Source of the DNA: Paenibacillus sp. PastM-3
Lineage (GTDB): Bacteria; Bacillota; Bacilli; Paenibacillales; Paenibacillaceae
Length of the DNA stretch: 64,000 nt
Direction: 5' to 3'
Assembly (NCBI RefSeq): GCF_029893965.1
Contig: NZ_JARXXP010000024.1
Coordinates: 17,876-81,875, forward strand
Shown: piece after piece, positions 35,306 through 42,946 of the stretch
Layout: each line of letters opens with the position of its first letter
Position numbering within the stretch: the stretch's first letter is position 1
Program-made: the position numbers and the translations under genes
Notes under the pieces: generated by a model
What the model was told of the DNA's origin: nothing
The model's input: the letters and a program-made list of their open reading frames with translations, nothing else
The model's database searches: none

Positions 35306-36069
35306 TACTGGCTTCCCCCTTTGGTTTGCCGTTTGAGCAGCGACAGCTCATTCGGACTGTACGACTTCAGCCAGTTCCACAGCAGCACGGTCAGCAGCCC
35401 TTCACTTACCGCCAGCGGAATCTGGGTTACAGCAAAAATCCCGCCGAATTTCATGAGTGAGCCGAGCACCCCGCCGTCCGCCTCCGGAAAAGCAACAGCC
35501 AGCTGGAACGATGTCACCACATAGGTCATCAGATCAGCGGCCGCAGCGGCACAGAATACGGCCAGCTTTTCACGGTCGCCGGATTTCATGATCAGCCTGT
35601 ACACCGCATAGCCGGCAAACGGTCCGGCCACCGCCATCGAAAAGGCATTTGCCCCGAGTGTCGTTATGCCGCCGTGCGCCAGCAATAGCGCCTGGAACAG
35701 CAGCACTACCGAGCCGATTACACTCATGGGCAGCGGACCCAGCATGATTGCGCCGAGGCCTGTCCCGGTCGGGTGGGAGCTGGTGCCGGTGACAGAGGGC
35801 ATTTTGAGCGCCGACAGCACAAAGGTGAATGCCCCGGACAAGCCGAGCAGCAGCTTCAGCTCCGGGTTATCCCTGGTCATATGGTTCAGCCTGACAATGC
35901 CCAGCACAAAAAACGGGATAAACACTGCCCACCAGAAGACAGCCCAGCCTACAGGTAAAAATCCCTCCATGATGTGCATCGCTGCCGCCGTGTCCGGTTC
36001 ATTCAGCACAAAATAGACGGTAAATCCCGCAATCAGCGCTGCAAAACGCCAAAATCCGCTTTTCCCCAT
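35305..36069 (-). CDS. cbiM: Cobalt ECF transporter substrate-binding component
   Basis: Binds cobalt at the outer face. After processing the N-terminus should begin with MHIMEGFLPVGWAVFW, whose Met-His-Ile-Met-Glu-Gly is the universal cobalt ligand motif of CbiM; the preceding residues form a cleavable signal segment. Further marks are VTGTSSHPTGTGLGAIMLGP and GANAFSMAVAGPFAGY. The 254-residue start at 36069 follows GGAAGGGG; a longer frame enters the riboswitch region. First gene of the cobalamin block, 42 nt after the riboswitch terminator. Confidence 0.94.
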   Translation of the reverse strand: MGKSGFWRFAALIAGFTVYFVLNEPDTAAAMHIMEGFLPVGWAVFWWAVFIPFFVLGIVRLNHMTRDNPELKLLLGLSGAFTFVLSALKMPSVTGTSSHPTGTGLGAIMLGPLPMSVIGSVVLLFQALLLAHGGITTLGANAFSMAVAGPFAGYAVYRLIMKSGDREKLAVFCAAAAADLMTYVVTSFQLAVAFPEADGGVLGSLMKFGGIFAVTQIPLAVSEGLLTVLLWNWLKSYSPNELSLLKRQTKGGSQ

Positions 36070-36111
36070 ACCTTTTCCCCTTCCAATTTCACTGTTTTGT
36101 ACAGTTGCAGA

Positions 36112-36140
36112 CCAAAAACTCCCGCCCTTTGAGGGGCGGG
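36112..36140 (-). terminator. Terminator of the cobalamin riboswitch
   Basis: Stem CCCGCCC/GGGCGGG with a CTCAAA loop then AGTTTTTGG on the minus strand, placed between aptamer and cbiM; the likely off-state hairpin. Confidence 0.85.
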
Positions 36141-36249
36141 AGTATATGTACGTCATCAGGTATGCAAAAGAGAGCCCCCCTGCTCGCAGCAGTGCCGGAC
36201 GTCCTCAATTCCTGAACCTATTCGTACACCGCTCCTATCCGCGTAGAGT

Positions 36250-36440
36250 CGTGGTGTGCGCTTACAAGGTAGGTCTCCTGGCTCGAAATCATAACGCCCT
36301 GCCCCGTCTTCCCCGGTACTTGCCCGAGTGACATGCTGAAGCCTGGCTCTTTCTTACAGTGGCGGGACCGCTCGGGAGTTGCACCCGATTCCCTGTTACC
36401 CCTTGCTCTGGCAAGGGCACCTTGTTCGCTGGCTATTTTA
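36250..36440 (-). promoter_or_regulatory. Cobalamin riboswitch
   Basis: Minus strand shows, in order, GGTGCCCTTGCC, GGGAATCGGGTGCAACTCCC, the core GCCACTG (36357-36363), a P7-P8 region ending near 36290, and the B12 box AGCCAGGAGACCTACCTT (36266-36283). The order and spacing are those of adenosylcobalamin riboswitches. A TATAAT (36449-36454) just upstream is a plausible -10. It should repress cobalt uptake and corrin synthesis when B12 is abundant. Confidence 0.95.
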
Positions 36441-36514
36441 TCGAGTACATTATATTAGTCTGCGGACAAGCTTGTCTGTGATAAAAGTGAACTTGAAGCT
36501 TTCTTTGATTTGGC

Positions 36515-36543
36515 TTGTGTAAAATCGTTTTAACTAATATAAT
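36515..36543 (+). promoter_or_regulatory. Promoter of the ArsR-like regulator gene
   Basis: TTGTGT (36515-36520) and TATAAT (36538-36543) with a 17-nt spacer. Confidence 0.7.
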
Positions 36544-36545
36544 TA

Positions 36546-36557
36546 TTAATTAATTAA
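36546..36557. promoter_or_regulatory. AT palindrome at the regulator promoter
   Basis: Perfect palindrome TTAATTAATTAA directly after the -10 element, within the presumed start-site region. It resembles the AT-rich palindrome at 39510-39525 before the arabinofuranosidase gene and is a candidate autoregulatory operator. Confidence 0.4.
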
Positions 36558-36576
36558 CATGTAACGGAGGTTCACC

Positions 36577-37497
36577 ATGAAACTTGATCTTACCGAAGAC
36601 TCTCTGCCGGTCTATGAAGCCTTATCCAGTGCAGTACGCCTGCACATGCTCCGGCTCCTTGCGGTACAGCCGATGAACGTCAAGGAGCTGGCCGGTGCAG
36701 TGAATCTCAGCAGTGCCATCATGACGATGCATGTGCGCAAGCTGGAGGCGGCCGGGCTGATTACTACCCATATGGCTCCCGGAAAGAGCGGACTGCAGAA
36801 GATTTGCTCCCTTGCGGCCGAGCGGGCTGAAATTCTCTTCCCGGCCCCGGACAAAACAGAGCGCAAAGCCCACCGCAAGGAGATTCCTGTCGGACATTAC
36901 TCCGACTTCCAGATTGAACCGACCTGCGGTCTTGCCACCACCTCACAGGTGATCGGCAGCTTCGACGATCCGCGCTACTTCTGGGATATGGAGCGGATGA
37001 ATGCCGGCATTCTCTGGTTCGGTAAAGGCTTTGTCGAATACAAAATCCCGAATTTCCTGTTATCCAGCCAGCAGCCGGAGGAGCTTGCAATTACAATGGA
37101 AATCGCCTCCGAGGCACCGTCGATCAATAATAACTGGCCTTCGGACATCACCTTTACCCTGAACGGCACCGTGCTCGGCTTCTGGACGAGTCCAGGCGAC
37201 TACGGCGACAGCCGCGGCAAGTATACCCCCTCCTGGTGGCCTGCGCTTACCAACCAGTACGGGCTGCTGAAGCAGCTGCGCATAACGCCGAAGGGAACCT
37301 TCATGGACGGCCTCAAGCTCTCAGATATTACACTCGATCAAGTCGGCATCCGTGACAAGCAATGGACCTTCCGCCTCTCGGTTGAGGAGGATGCCGAGCA
37401 TATCGGCGGACTCACCCTGTTCGGCAAAGGCTTCGGCAACTACAACGACGATCTGGTCGTTGAGCTGTTCTATACGGATGGCGCATCAGCCGGTTAA
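36577..37497 (+). CDS. ArsR-type transcriptional regulator with C-terminal sensor-like domain
   Basis: 306-residue DNA-binding protein. The N-terminal winged helix (about 12-80) reads VYEALSSAVRLHMLRLLAVQ then AVNLSSAIMTMHVRKLEAAG as the recognition helix, close to ArsR proteins. The C-terminal 200 residues are beta-rich with many aromatic residues and no known ligand motif that I can name. Regulators of this two-part form sit beside glycoside hydrolase genes in Paenibacillus. Here it converges with the arabinofuranosidase gene, and similar AT-rich palindromes lie at both promoters, so control of arabinan breakdown is a reasonable inference. Start follows CGGAGG. Confidence 0.8.
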   Translation: MKLDLTEDSLPVYEALSSAVRLHMLRLLAVQPMNVKELAGAVNLSSAIMTMHVRKLEAAGLITTHMAPGKSGLQKICSLAAERAEILFPAPDKTERKAHRKEIPVGHYSDFQIEPTCGLATTSQVIGSFDDPRYFWDMERMNAGILWFGKGFVEYKIPNFLLSSQQPEELAITMEIASEAPSINNNWPSDITFTLNGTVLGFWTSPGDYGDSRGKYTPSWWPALTNQYGLLKQLRITPKGTFMDGLKLSDITLDQVGIRDKQWTFRLSVEEDAEHIGGLTLFGKGFGNYNDDLVVELFYTDGASAG

Positions 37498-37576
37498 CAT
37501 CACCGGTAAGCAATACATTACAGCGGTATCTGTCCGCTGCGGCCCGTCTGCAGCGGAATCTCTGCAACCTTACAAG

Positions 37577-37632
37577 CACAAAAACAGCGGCAGCCGCGGA
37601 CGTATCTCCTCGTCCATGACTGCCGCTGCTTT
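37577..37632 (+). terminator. Terminator after the ArsR-like gene
   Basis: Arms CAGCGGCAG..GGACG and CGTCC..CTGCCGCTG, followed by CTTTG. It lies between convergent genes and may serve both strands. Confidence 0.7.
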
Positions 37633-37685
37633 GTATTATGCGGGTTGCCGCCCGCATATCTAAGTGCCTGAAGCGCCGTTGCCGC

Positions 37686-37973
37686 TTATTCCCCCGCAGG
37701 CACGGGCATTGGCTGCCACAGCCCGCCCCCCGGCAGGGGGCAGCCGCGCGCCTTCAGGCGGGCGACGACGGGGATGATGCAGCCGCAGGCTGTACAGGTC
37801 ACGCCGTCCTGCAGCTTGGGACATGCTGTGCAGATCGCGTAACGTTCGGCATATACATCCTCCGGGGCGGTGTTATCCGGATTAAACATGGAGGACGCCA
37901 GAATCCGGGCAATCTGCGCCTCCGTAACCTTGTATTCTTCCCGGCAGCCCTTGCAGGCAGAAGCTGTACTCAT
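37686..37973 (-). CDS. Cysteine-rich putative metal-binding protein (DUF6171-like)
   Basis: 95 residues with cysteines in three pairs: ACKGC near the N-terminus, ICTACPKL and TCTACGCII in the middle, and a late ARGCPL. The pattern suggests one or two zinc-ribbon-like sites. This matches small Bacillota proteins of unknown function (the DUF6171 group, from memory). It starts 16 nt after the arabinofuranosidase stop codon with AAGGTGAT upstream of ATG, so it is probably co-transcribed, but nothing ties it to sugar metabolism. Confidence 0.75.
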   Translation of the reverse strand: MSTASACKGCREEYKVTEAQIARILASSMFNPDNTAPEDVYAERYAICTACPKLQDGVTCTACGCIIPVVARLKARGCPLPGGGLWQPMPVPAGE

Positions 37974-37989
37974 CCTAAGATCACCTTCT

Positions 37990-39486
37990 TCAGGCTTTCG
38001 GCTTAATGGCCAGTACGGTCACCGACATCGGAGCCAGCTCCAGGCTGATTATGCCATCTTCCAGGCTAAAGGCCGTGAACGGCTGCGGAGCCACCGCTTC
38101 CGGATCACTGAAGGTATTGTGCGCATCAATAGAGGCTCCGGCCAGTGTTGTGCCGGTAATTTCAACCTCCTGGCCGGCCAGTCCGCGCAGCTCCAGCGGC
38201 AGCTTGGCCGCTGCTGCATGATTCAGGTTGCACAGGCTCACATGAATCACACCCTCTGCATTGACGGAAGCGGATGCGGACACTTCCGGAATTTCGCTGC
38301 CCTCGAAGCTGTAAACTCCGCTCTCCAGAGCCAGATCCAGCAGCTGCGCATCCTGATGCACCTTGTACATGTTGAACACATGGTACGTAGGGGTCAGGAG
38401 CATTTTATCGCCTTCGGTAAGAATGACAGCCTGCAGCACGTTTATCGTCTGGGCAATGTTCGCCATCCGCACCCGGTCGCTGTGCTTGTGGAAAATATTC
38501 AGGGTCAGCCCGGCAACCAGCGCATCGCGGATCGAGTTCTGCTGATACAGGAAGCCCGGATTCGTGCCCGGCTCCACATCATACCAGGTCCCCCATTCAT
38601 CGACGATCAGGCCGACGCGTTTCTCCGGATCGTACTTATCCATAATAACGCTGTGGCGGGTAACCAGCTCATCCATACGAAGCGCCGCTTTCAGAGTGGA
38701 GAACCACTCCTTGGCTTCAAACCCGGTGGCCGCCCCCTTGTTGTTCCATTCACCCGTCGGGATAGTGTAATAATGCAGAGTCAGCGAGTCCATGAACCGG
38801 GTTGCTTCACGCATGAGCACTTCCGTCCAGTTGTAGTCATCCACATTTGCGCCGCAGGCGATCCGGTGGATCTTGTTGTCACCGTAGTTGCGTACATAAG
38901 TCTGGTAACGGCGGTACAGATCAGCATAATATTCAGGACGCATGTTGCCGCCGCAGCCCCAGTTCTCATTCCCCACGCCAAAATAGGATACGCTCCAAGG
39001 CTCCTCACGGCCGTTCTCCTTGCGCAGCTCCGCCATCGGGGACACGCCGTTAAAGGTCAGGTACTCCACCCATTCGGACATTTCCTGAACGGTGCCGCTG
39101 CCCACATTACCGTTGATGTACGGTTCACACTCCAGCATGGCGCACAGCTCCATAAATTCATGGGTGCCAAAATGGTTGTTCTCCACCGTGCCGCCCCAAT
39201 GTGTATTGATCATCCGTTTACGGCCTTCACGCGGACCGATGCCGTCCTTCCAGTGGTACTCGTCGGCAAAACAGCCGCCCGGCCAGCGGAGCACCGGAAT
39301 CTTAATTTCTTTAAGCGCTTCCACAACATCGTTGCGGATACCCTTCGTATTCGGAATCGGCGAATCCTCCCCTACCCAGATCCCTTCATAAATACAGCGT
39401 CCCAGATGTTCGGAGAAATGCCCATAAATATTGCGGTTAATTGTGCTTTTGCGGATGTCTGCATTCAGTACTGCTCGCTGAGCCAT
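37990..39486 (-). CDS. abfA: Intracellular alpha-L-arabinofuranosidase, GH51
   Basis: Releases terminal arabinofuranose from arabino-oligosaccharides. 498 residues, the usual length of GH51 enzymes, without signal peptide, so it acts in the cytoplasm. It starts with NRNIYGHFSEHLGRCIYEG, has the acid/base glutamate in FGVGNENWGCGG and the nucleophile glutamate in GLIVDEWGTWYDVEPG, and ends in a beta-sandwich domain. Promoter (TTGACG, 18-nt spacer, TATAAT) and an AT-rich palindrome lie upstream. No arabinan transporter is present in the window. Confidence 0.95.
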   Translation of the reverse strand: MAQRAVLNADIRKSTINRNIYGHFSEHLGRCIYEGIWVGEDSPIPNTKGIRNDVVEALKEIKIPVLRWPGGCFADEYHWKDGIGPREGRKRMINTHWGGTVENNHFGTHEFMELCAMLECEPYINGNVGSGTVQEMSEWVEYLTFNGVSPMAELRKENGREEPWSVSYFGVGNENWGCGGNMRPEYYADLYRRYQTYVRNYGDNKIHRIACGANVDDYNWTEVLMREATRFMDSLTLHYYTIPTGEWNNKGAATGFEAKEWFSTLKAALRMDELVTRHSVIMDKYDPEKRVGLIVDEWGTWYDVEPGTNPGFLYQQNSIRDALVAGLTLNIFHKHSDRVRMANIAQTINVLQAVILTEGDKMLLTPTYHVFNMYKVHQDAQLLDLALESGVYSFEGSEIPEVSASASVNAEGVIHVSLCNLNHAAAAKLPLELRGLAGQEVEITGTTLAGASIDAHNTFSDPEAVAPQPFTAFSLEDGIISLELAPMSVTVLAIKPKA

Positions 39487-39509
39487 AAAAAAATGCCACC
39501 TCTCATTAG

Positions 39510-39525
39510 TTAATATAAATATTAA
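39510..39525. promoter_or_regulatory. AT-rich palindrome before abfA
   Basis: Perfect 16-base palindrome TTAATATAAATATTAA between the -10 element and the abfA start, placed to block transcription. It resembles the palindrome in front of the ArsR-like gene and is likely its operator. Confidence 0.5.
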
Positions 39526-39546
39526 TTATTAAACTCATATATTAAT

Positions 39547-39576
39547 ATTATAAGCACTGCCAGTTCCTTCCGTCAA
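39547..39576 (-). promoter_or_regulatory. Sigma-A promoter of abfA
   Basis: On the minus strand TTGACG (39571-39576) and TATAAT (39547-39552) with an 18-nt spacer. Confidence 0.7.
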
Positions 39577-39671
39577 TCTTTAAATCAAGGCTCCGATTGT
39601 TCCGGCTAATCTCGAAGTGCTATTATAGCAGTGACGGCTTACAGCCAAATAAAGCAGACATGGAGAATATT

Positions 39672-40082
39672 ATGATCAGACCCATTTGTAAAGATATGAT
39701 TATCTTAAGCCAGAAGTCCGTTCCGGCAACTAAAGAGGATCTCCAGATGCTGGATGACCTTCTGGACACACTGCGGGCCAATGCAGACCGGTGTGTCGGT
39801 TTGGCAGCTAACATGATTGGTATCAACAAGCGAATTATTGCCTTCAGCATCGGGCCGGTACATGTAGGCATGATCAATCCGGTCATCACCAAGCGTAACG
39901 GCCCCTATGAAACAGAGGAAGGCTGTCTTTCCCTGGAAGGCGTACGGCATACGGTACGCTACAATTCCATTGAGGTCGAGTTCCTGGACCGCAACTTCAA
40001 GCAGCAAAAGCAGGTCTTTAGTGATTTCACAGCCCAGATCATTCAGCATGAGGTCGATCACTGCGAAGGAATTATTATTTGA
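39672..40082 (+). CDS. def: Peptide deformylase-type protein, short form
   Basis: Removes the formyl group from nascent peptides. The three family motifs are present: CVGLAANMIG (consensus GxGLAAxQ, with Met replacing the Gln), EGCLSLEG whose Cys binds the metal, and HEVDHCEG (HExxH, two His ligands and the catalytic Glu). The 136-residue length is below the 150-190 usual for housekeeping enzymes, and the Gln-to-Met change in motif 1 suggests a secondary deformylase-like clade, common in clostridia and Bacillota. ATG at 39672 is preferred for the nearby GGAGA. Single gene. Confidence 0.85.
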   Translation: MIRPICKDMIILSQKSVPATKEDLQMLDDLLDTLRANADRCVGLAANMIGINKRIIAFSIGPVHVGMINPVITKRNGPYETEEGCLSLEGVRHTVRYNSIEVEFLDRNFKQQKQVFSDFTAQIIQHEVDHCEGIII

Positions 40083-40132
40083 GTGCGGTAAAATAGCGGA
40101 CTGCTCAAGTCCATTTTTTCCGGCAGCCATAC

Positions 40133-40179
40133 AAAAAAGCACCTTCAGACCGTAAACGGCCCAAAGGTGCTTTTTTTTT
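40133..40179. terminator. Bidirectional terminator between def and the exonuclease gene
   Basis: Arms AAAAAAGCACCTT and AAGGTGCTTTTTT with an inner CCGT/ACGG stem, flanked by A and T tracts, between convergent genes. Confidence 0.88.
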
Positions 40180-40236
40180 GTATTATGGAATAGAGTACCC
40201 GGCCTCCGTAAAGCCTTTTGCCCGGTGTCCTTGCGT

Positions 40237-41172
40237 TTAGCCCAAATCCCCCAGCTCGATCTGCACGATCCCGCGCTCATCACGGGCCTCGGCGATGCCG
40301 CCGATCAGATGCATCAGGCTGCCGAACTCCAGCTCCTGGAATTTGCGGGCCGCCGTGTCGCGCTGCAGCTCCCACAGGCATTCCGCCAAAGTGCAGACCA
40401 CCGGCACATCACAGCGGATTTCCGCCAGCTCGCGCGACAGATGCAGCATGTCCAGATCCGCTTCGATCTTGGAGCGTACGCCCTTGGGCAGGGCCTCCAG
40501 GTTCTCGATTACACCCTCTACGCTGCCGTATTCGGTCAGCAGCTTCAGGGCTGTTTTTTCGCCGATACCCTTGACGCCTGGATAGTTGTCGCTCGTATCA
40601 CCCATGAAGCCCTTGAGGTCAATGACCTGTCTTGGCGTAAGGCCCTTTTCCTCCAGCAGCTCTGCCGGGTCATATACTTTATAGTTGGAGCGGCCTTTTT
40701 TCATAATAACGACCTTGACGTTGTCGGTAACCAGCTGCAGCATATCATGATCACCGGTGAGAATGTAGACCTCGGACTCCCCGCCGTAGCAGGCAGCCAG
40801 CGTACCGATGCAGTCATCCGCCTCGTAGCCCGCCAGTCCGATATTCGGTACACCAAGCTCCGCTACCACTTCTTTTACCAGGTCAAACTGCGGAATCAGC
40901 TCCAGCGGCGCATCGATCCGGTTCGATTTGTATCCGTCGTACTTCTCCGTGCGGAAGGTCCCCTTGCCCATATCCCAGCAGCAGACCACATGGGAAGGCT
41001 CAAACGTGCTCACCGCGTCGAAAAAATACTGCAAAAATCCGTACACCGCATTGGTCGGAAGCCCGGCCTTCGTTTTGCGGATATATCCTCCATAAGAGGT
41101 CGCATAAAAGGCCCGGAACAGCAGAGCCATTCCATCGACGATCATTACCCGGCCCGTTGTTTCTGAACTCAT
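40237..41172 (-). CDS. ypcP: Stand-alone 5'-3' exonuclease / flap endonuclease
   Basis: Removes 5' flaps and RNA primers. The 311-residue protein corresponds to the N-terminal nuclease of DNA polymerase I without the polymerase, as in B. subtilis YpcP and E. coli ExoIX. Acidic metal ligands are seen in VMIVDGMALLFRAFY, VVCCWDMGKGTFR, GYEADDCIGTLA and ILTGDHDMLQLV; the helix-hairpin-helix DNA-binding motif is GVKGIGEKTALKLLTEYG, preceded by GFMGDTSDNYPG. All key residues appear intact. Start follows AAGGAGAGG. Confidence 0.93.
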   Translation of the reverse strand: MSSETTGRVMIVDGMALLFRAFYATSYGGYIRKTKAGLPTNAVYGFLQYFFDAVSTFEPSHVVCCWDMGKGTFRTEKYDGYKSNRIDAPLELIPQFDLVKEVVAELGVPNIGLAGYEADDCIGTLAACYGGESEVYILTGDHDMLQLVTDNVKVVIMKKGRSNYKVYDPAELLEEKGLTPRQVIDLKGFMGDTSDNYPGVKGIGEKTALKLLTEYGSVEGVIENLEALPKGVRSKIEADLDMLHLSRELAEIRCDVPVVCTLAECLWELQRDTAARKFQELEFGSLMHLIGGIAEARDERGIVQIELGDLG

Positions 41173-41279
41173 GTGTAACCTCTCCTTATTTTCCGTAAAA
41201 TTAAGCGCGTACTGCGCCGTTACTATGCTGTTAACTTACTTAGTCAGGATTACTGACTTTCCTCACTGCTGCCATGCTG

Positions 41280-41648
41280 CTATTCAGCGCTGCTCCAGGC
41301 ATCCGCATATTGCTCTGCTTTAAAGCCGACTGTGACTTTTTTGCCGTCAGTAACCACGGGACGCTTGATCAGCATTCCATGAGCTGCCAGCAGCTCAAGC
41401 TGATCATCCTCACTGAGACCGGCCAGCTTGTCCTTCAGGCCCAATTCCTTATATACCTCACCGCTCGTATTAAAAAACTTCTTCAGCGGCAGGCCGCTGT
41501 TCGCCACAAGCACGCGAAGCTCCTCCACGGTGGGCGGCTGTTCGGCGATATGCTGAAGCTCAAGCTCATGCCCCTGCTCCTTAAGCCATTTCACCGCGCT
41601 GCGGCAGGTACTGCATTTAGGGTATTGATAGACTTTTAAGTGACTCAT
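41280..41648 (-). CDS. ArsC/Spx-family reductase-like protein (YusI-like)
   Basis: 122 residues with a thioredoxin-like fold. The N-terminal YQYPKCSTCRSAVKWL has the CxxC redox motif; the rest fits the ArsC/Spx family (FFNTSGEVYKEL, and the cis-Pro region IKRPVVTDG). Such proteins include arsenate reductase, Spx and the less studied YusI; the absence of the Spx-specific basic surface motif and of ars neighbours makes YusI-type the best guess. Start follows AAGGAG. Confidence 0.82.
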   Translation of the reverse strand: MSHLKVYQYPKCSTCRSAVKWLKEQGHELELQHIAEQPPTVEELRVLVANSGLPLKKFFNTSGEVYKELGLKDKLAGLSEDDQLELLAAHGMLIKRPVVTDGKKVTVGFKAEQYADAWSSAE

Positions 41649-41719
41649 GACTTACTCCTTCGGTAATTGTTATGTCCGGGACTGGATCGTTCCTCATAAA
41701 CCGAACCGCCCCTCTTTAA

Positions 41720-41920
41720 CGGAATTTAGTTGGAAAATCGCCAGCTAATTCTTCAAAAATCCACGCTTTGCAGAAATTAGTTGGAAATATGTTACTTAAA
41801 ACCGGCGCTATCACTATAAATGGCTCTTATCGGCACAATTAGGTTACCTTTTTACACCTAATCAGCAATGGACGCTTAAATAGTTCGATTTAGTGGTCGA
41901 AAATCCACCTAGTTCAGCCT
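41720..41920. repeat. Cluster of degenerate inverted repeats in a gene-free gap
   Basis: The 300-nt gap between two leftward genes holds no reading frame with a ribosome site but several related elements: GAATTTAG...CTAATTC (41722-41752), a second copy of AATTAGTTGGAAA (41776-41788), ATTAGGT...ACCTAAT (41838-41861) and TTTAGTGG...CCACCTAG (41889-41913). They look like decayed copies of a short dispersed palindrome. Confidence 0.5.
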
Positions 41921-41949
41921 CAGCACAGTGACGGCGCATTCCGCCATAC

Positions 41950-42945
41950 TTATTCAGCCGTGAGATGAGCCCGCCCGTCTCCGGCATCCTGGCGCAGCTT
42001 CTGCTCCAGCAAGGCCATATCCGGCGGCAGCGGCGCTTCAAAAACCAGCTCGCCCAGCCCGATCGGATGCTTGAACGACAGCCGCACCGCATGCAGCGCC
42101 TGGCGCGGAATCGCCGCATCCAGCTCCGCTATGCCCGCCAGCTGCTCCGCATCCGTTCCGCTCCCGTACAGCGGATGCCGGTACATGCCGTCGCCGATCA
42201 GCGGACAGCCGATCGAGCCCATGTGCACCCGGATCTGGTGGGTGCGGCCGGTTTCCAGCTTCAGCTCGACCCGCGCCGCGCGGTCGCCATAGACCTCCTT
42301 GACCTCGTAGCGGGTCAAGGAGGGATAGCCGTCCGGCGTCACGATCCGCCGGTGCGGCTCTGCCGGGTCGCGGTCGATGGGACCGTCGATATCGCCGGCA
42401 GGCGAAGCAGGCACTCCGTGCACAAAAGCGGCATAACGCTTGTCCACCGTACCGGCGATCATCTGCTCGGAGATATGCTGGTGGCTGTAAGGGTTCTTGG
42501 CGATCACCAGCACGCCGGAGGTCTCCTGGTCCAGCCGGTGGACCGGCCGGAAGCGGTACTGCTCCCCTTTGGCTGCCCAGTAATGCACTACTCCGTTAGC
42601 CAGTGTATCCGTGTAATGTCCGTGTGTCGGGTGGACAATCATCCCGGCTGCTTTGTTGACCACCAGCAGATGCTCGTCTTCATACAGAATATCGAAGCGG
42701 ATATCCTGGGGTAGAATGTCCGCTGACGTCTCCTGCTCCATCCTGATCTCCACCCGGTCACCGCCGGCAACCTTCACACTGATATATACGCGTTCCCCGT
42801 TCAGCATAATGCCCTGCTCGGTCATTTTGAGCCGTGACAGCAGCTTGCGGGAGACATCCATCCGCTTCTGCAGGATGGTTTTGAGCAGCCAGCCGTCCTC
42901 GGACGGCGGCACAATATACGTGATCGGCGGGTAATAGCTGCTCAT
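41950..42945 (-). CDS. RluD-family pseudouridine synthase
   Basis: Isomerises uridine to pseudouridine in rRNA or tRNA. The 331-residue protein has an S4-like RNA-binding segment (about 18-70, MDVSRKLLSRLKMTEQGIML) and the RluA/RluD catalytic domain with the aspartate in HRLDQETSGVLVIAKN, then LETGRTHQIRVHMGSIGCP. B. subtilis has several paralogues (RluB/YhcT/YjbO/YlyB); I cannot say which target is modified. ATG at 42945 begins one base after the pduO stop codon, so the two genes form an operon. Confidence 0.9.
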   Translation of the reverse strand: MSSYYPPITYIVPPSEDGWLLKTILQKRMDVSRKLLSRLKMTEQGIMLNGERVYISVKVAGGDRVEIRMEQETSADILPQDIRFDILYEDEHLLVVNKAAGMIVHPTHGHYTDTLANGVVHYWAAKGEQYRFRPVHRLDQETSGVLVIAKNPYSHQHISEQMIAGTVDKRYAAFVHGVPASPAGDIDGPIDRDPAEPHRRIVTPDGYPSLTRYEVKEVYGDRAARVELKLETGRTHQIRVHMGSIGCPLIGDGMYRHPLYGSGTDAEQLAGIAELDAAIPRQALHAVRLSFKHPIGLGELVFEAPLPPDMALLEQKLRQDAGDGRAHLTAE

Positions 42946-42946
42946 C

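Noticed and set aside
36070..36156. 29-residue N-terminal extension of CbiM
   Set aside because: It enters the riboswitch terminator region and lacks a ribosome site; the ATG at 36069 has GGAAGGGG.
37870..39513. Long plus-strand frame (547 codons) opposite abfA
   Set aside because: Mirror of a clear GH51 gene; no recognisable protein features.
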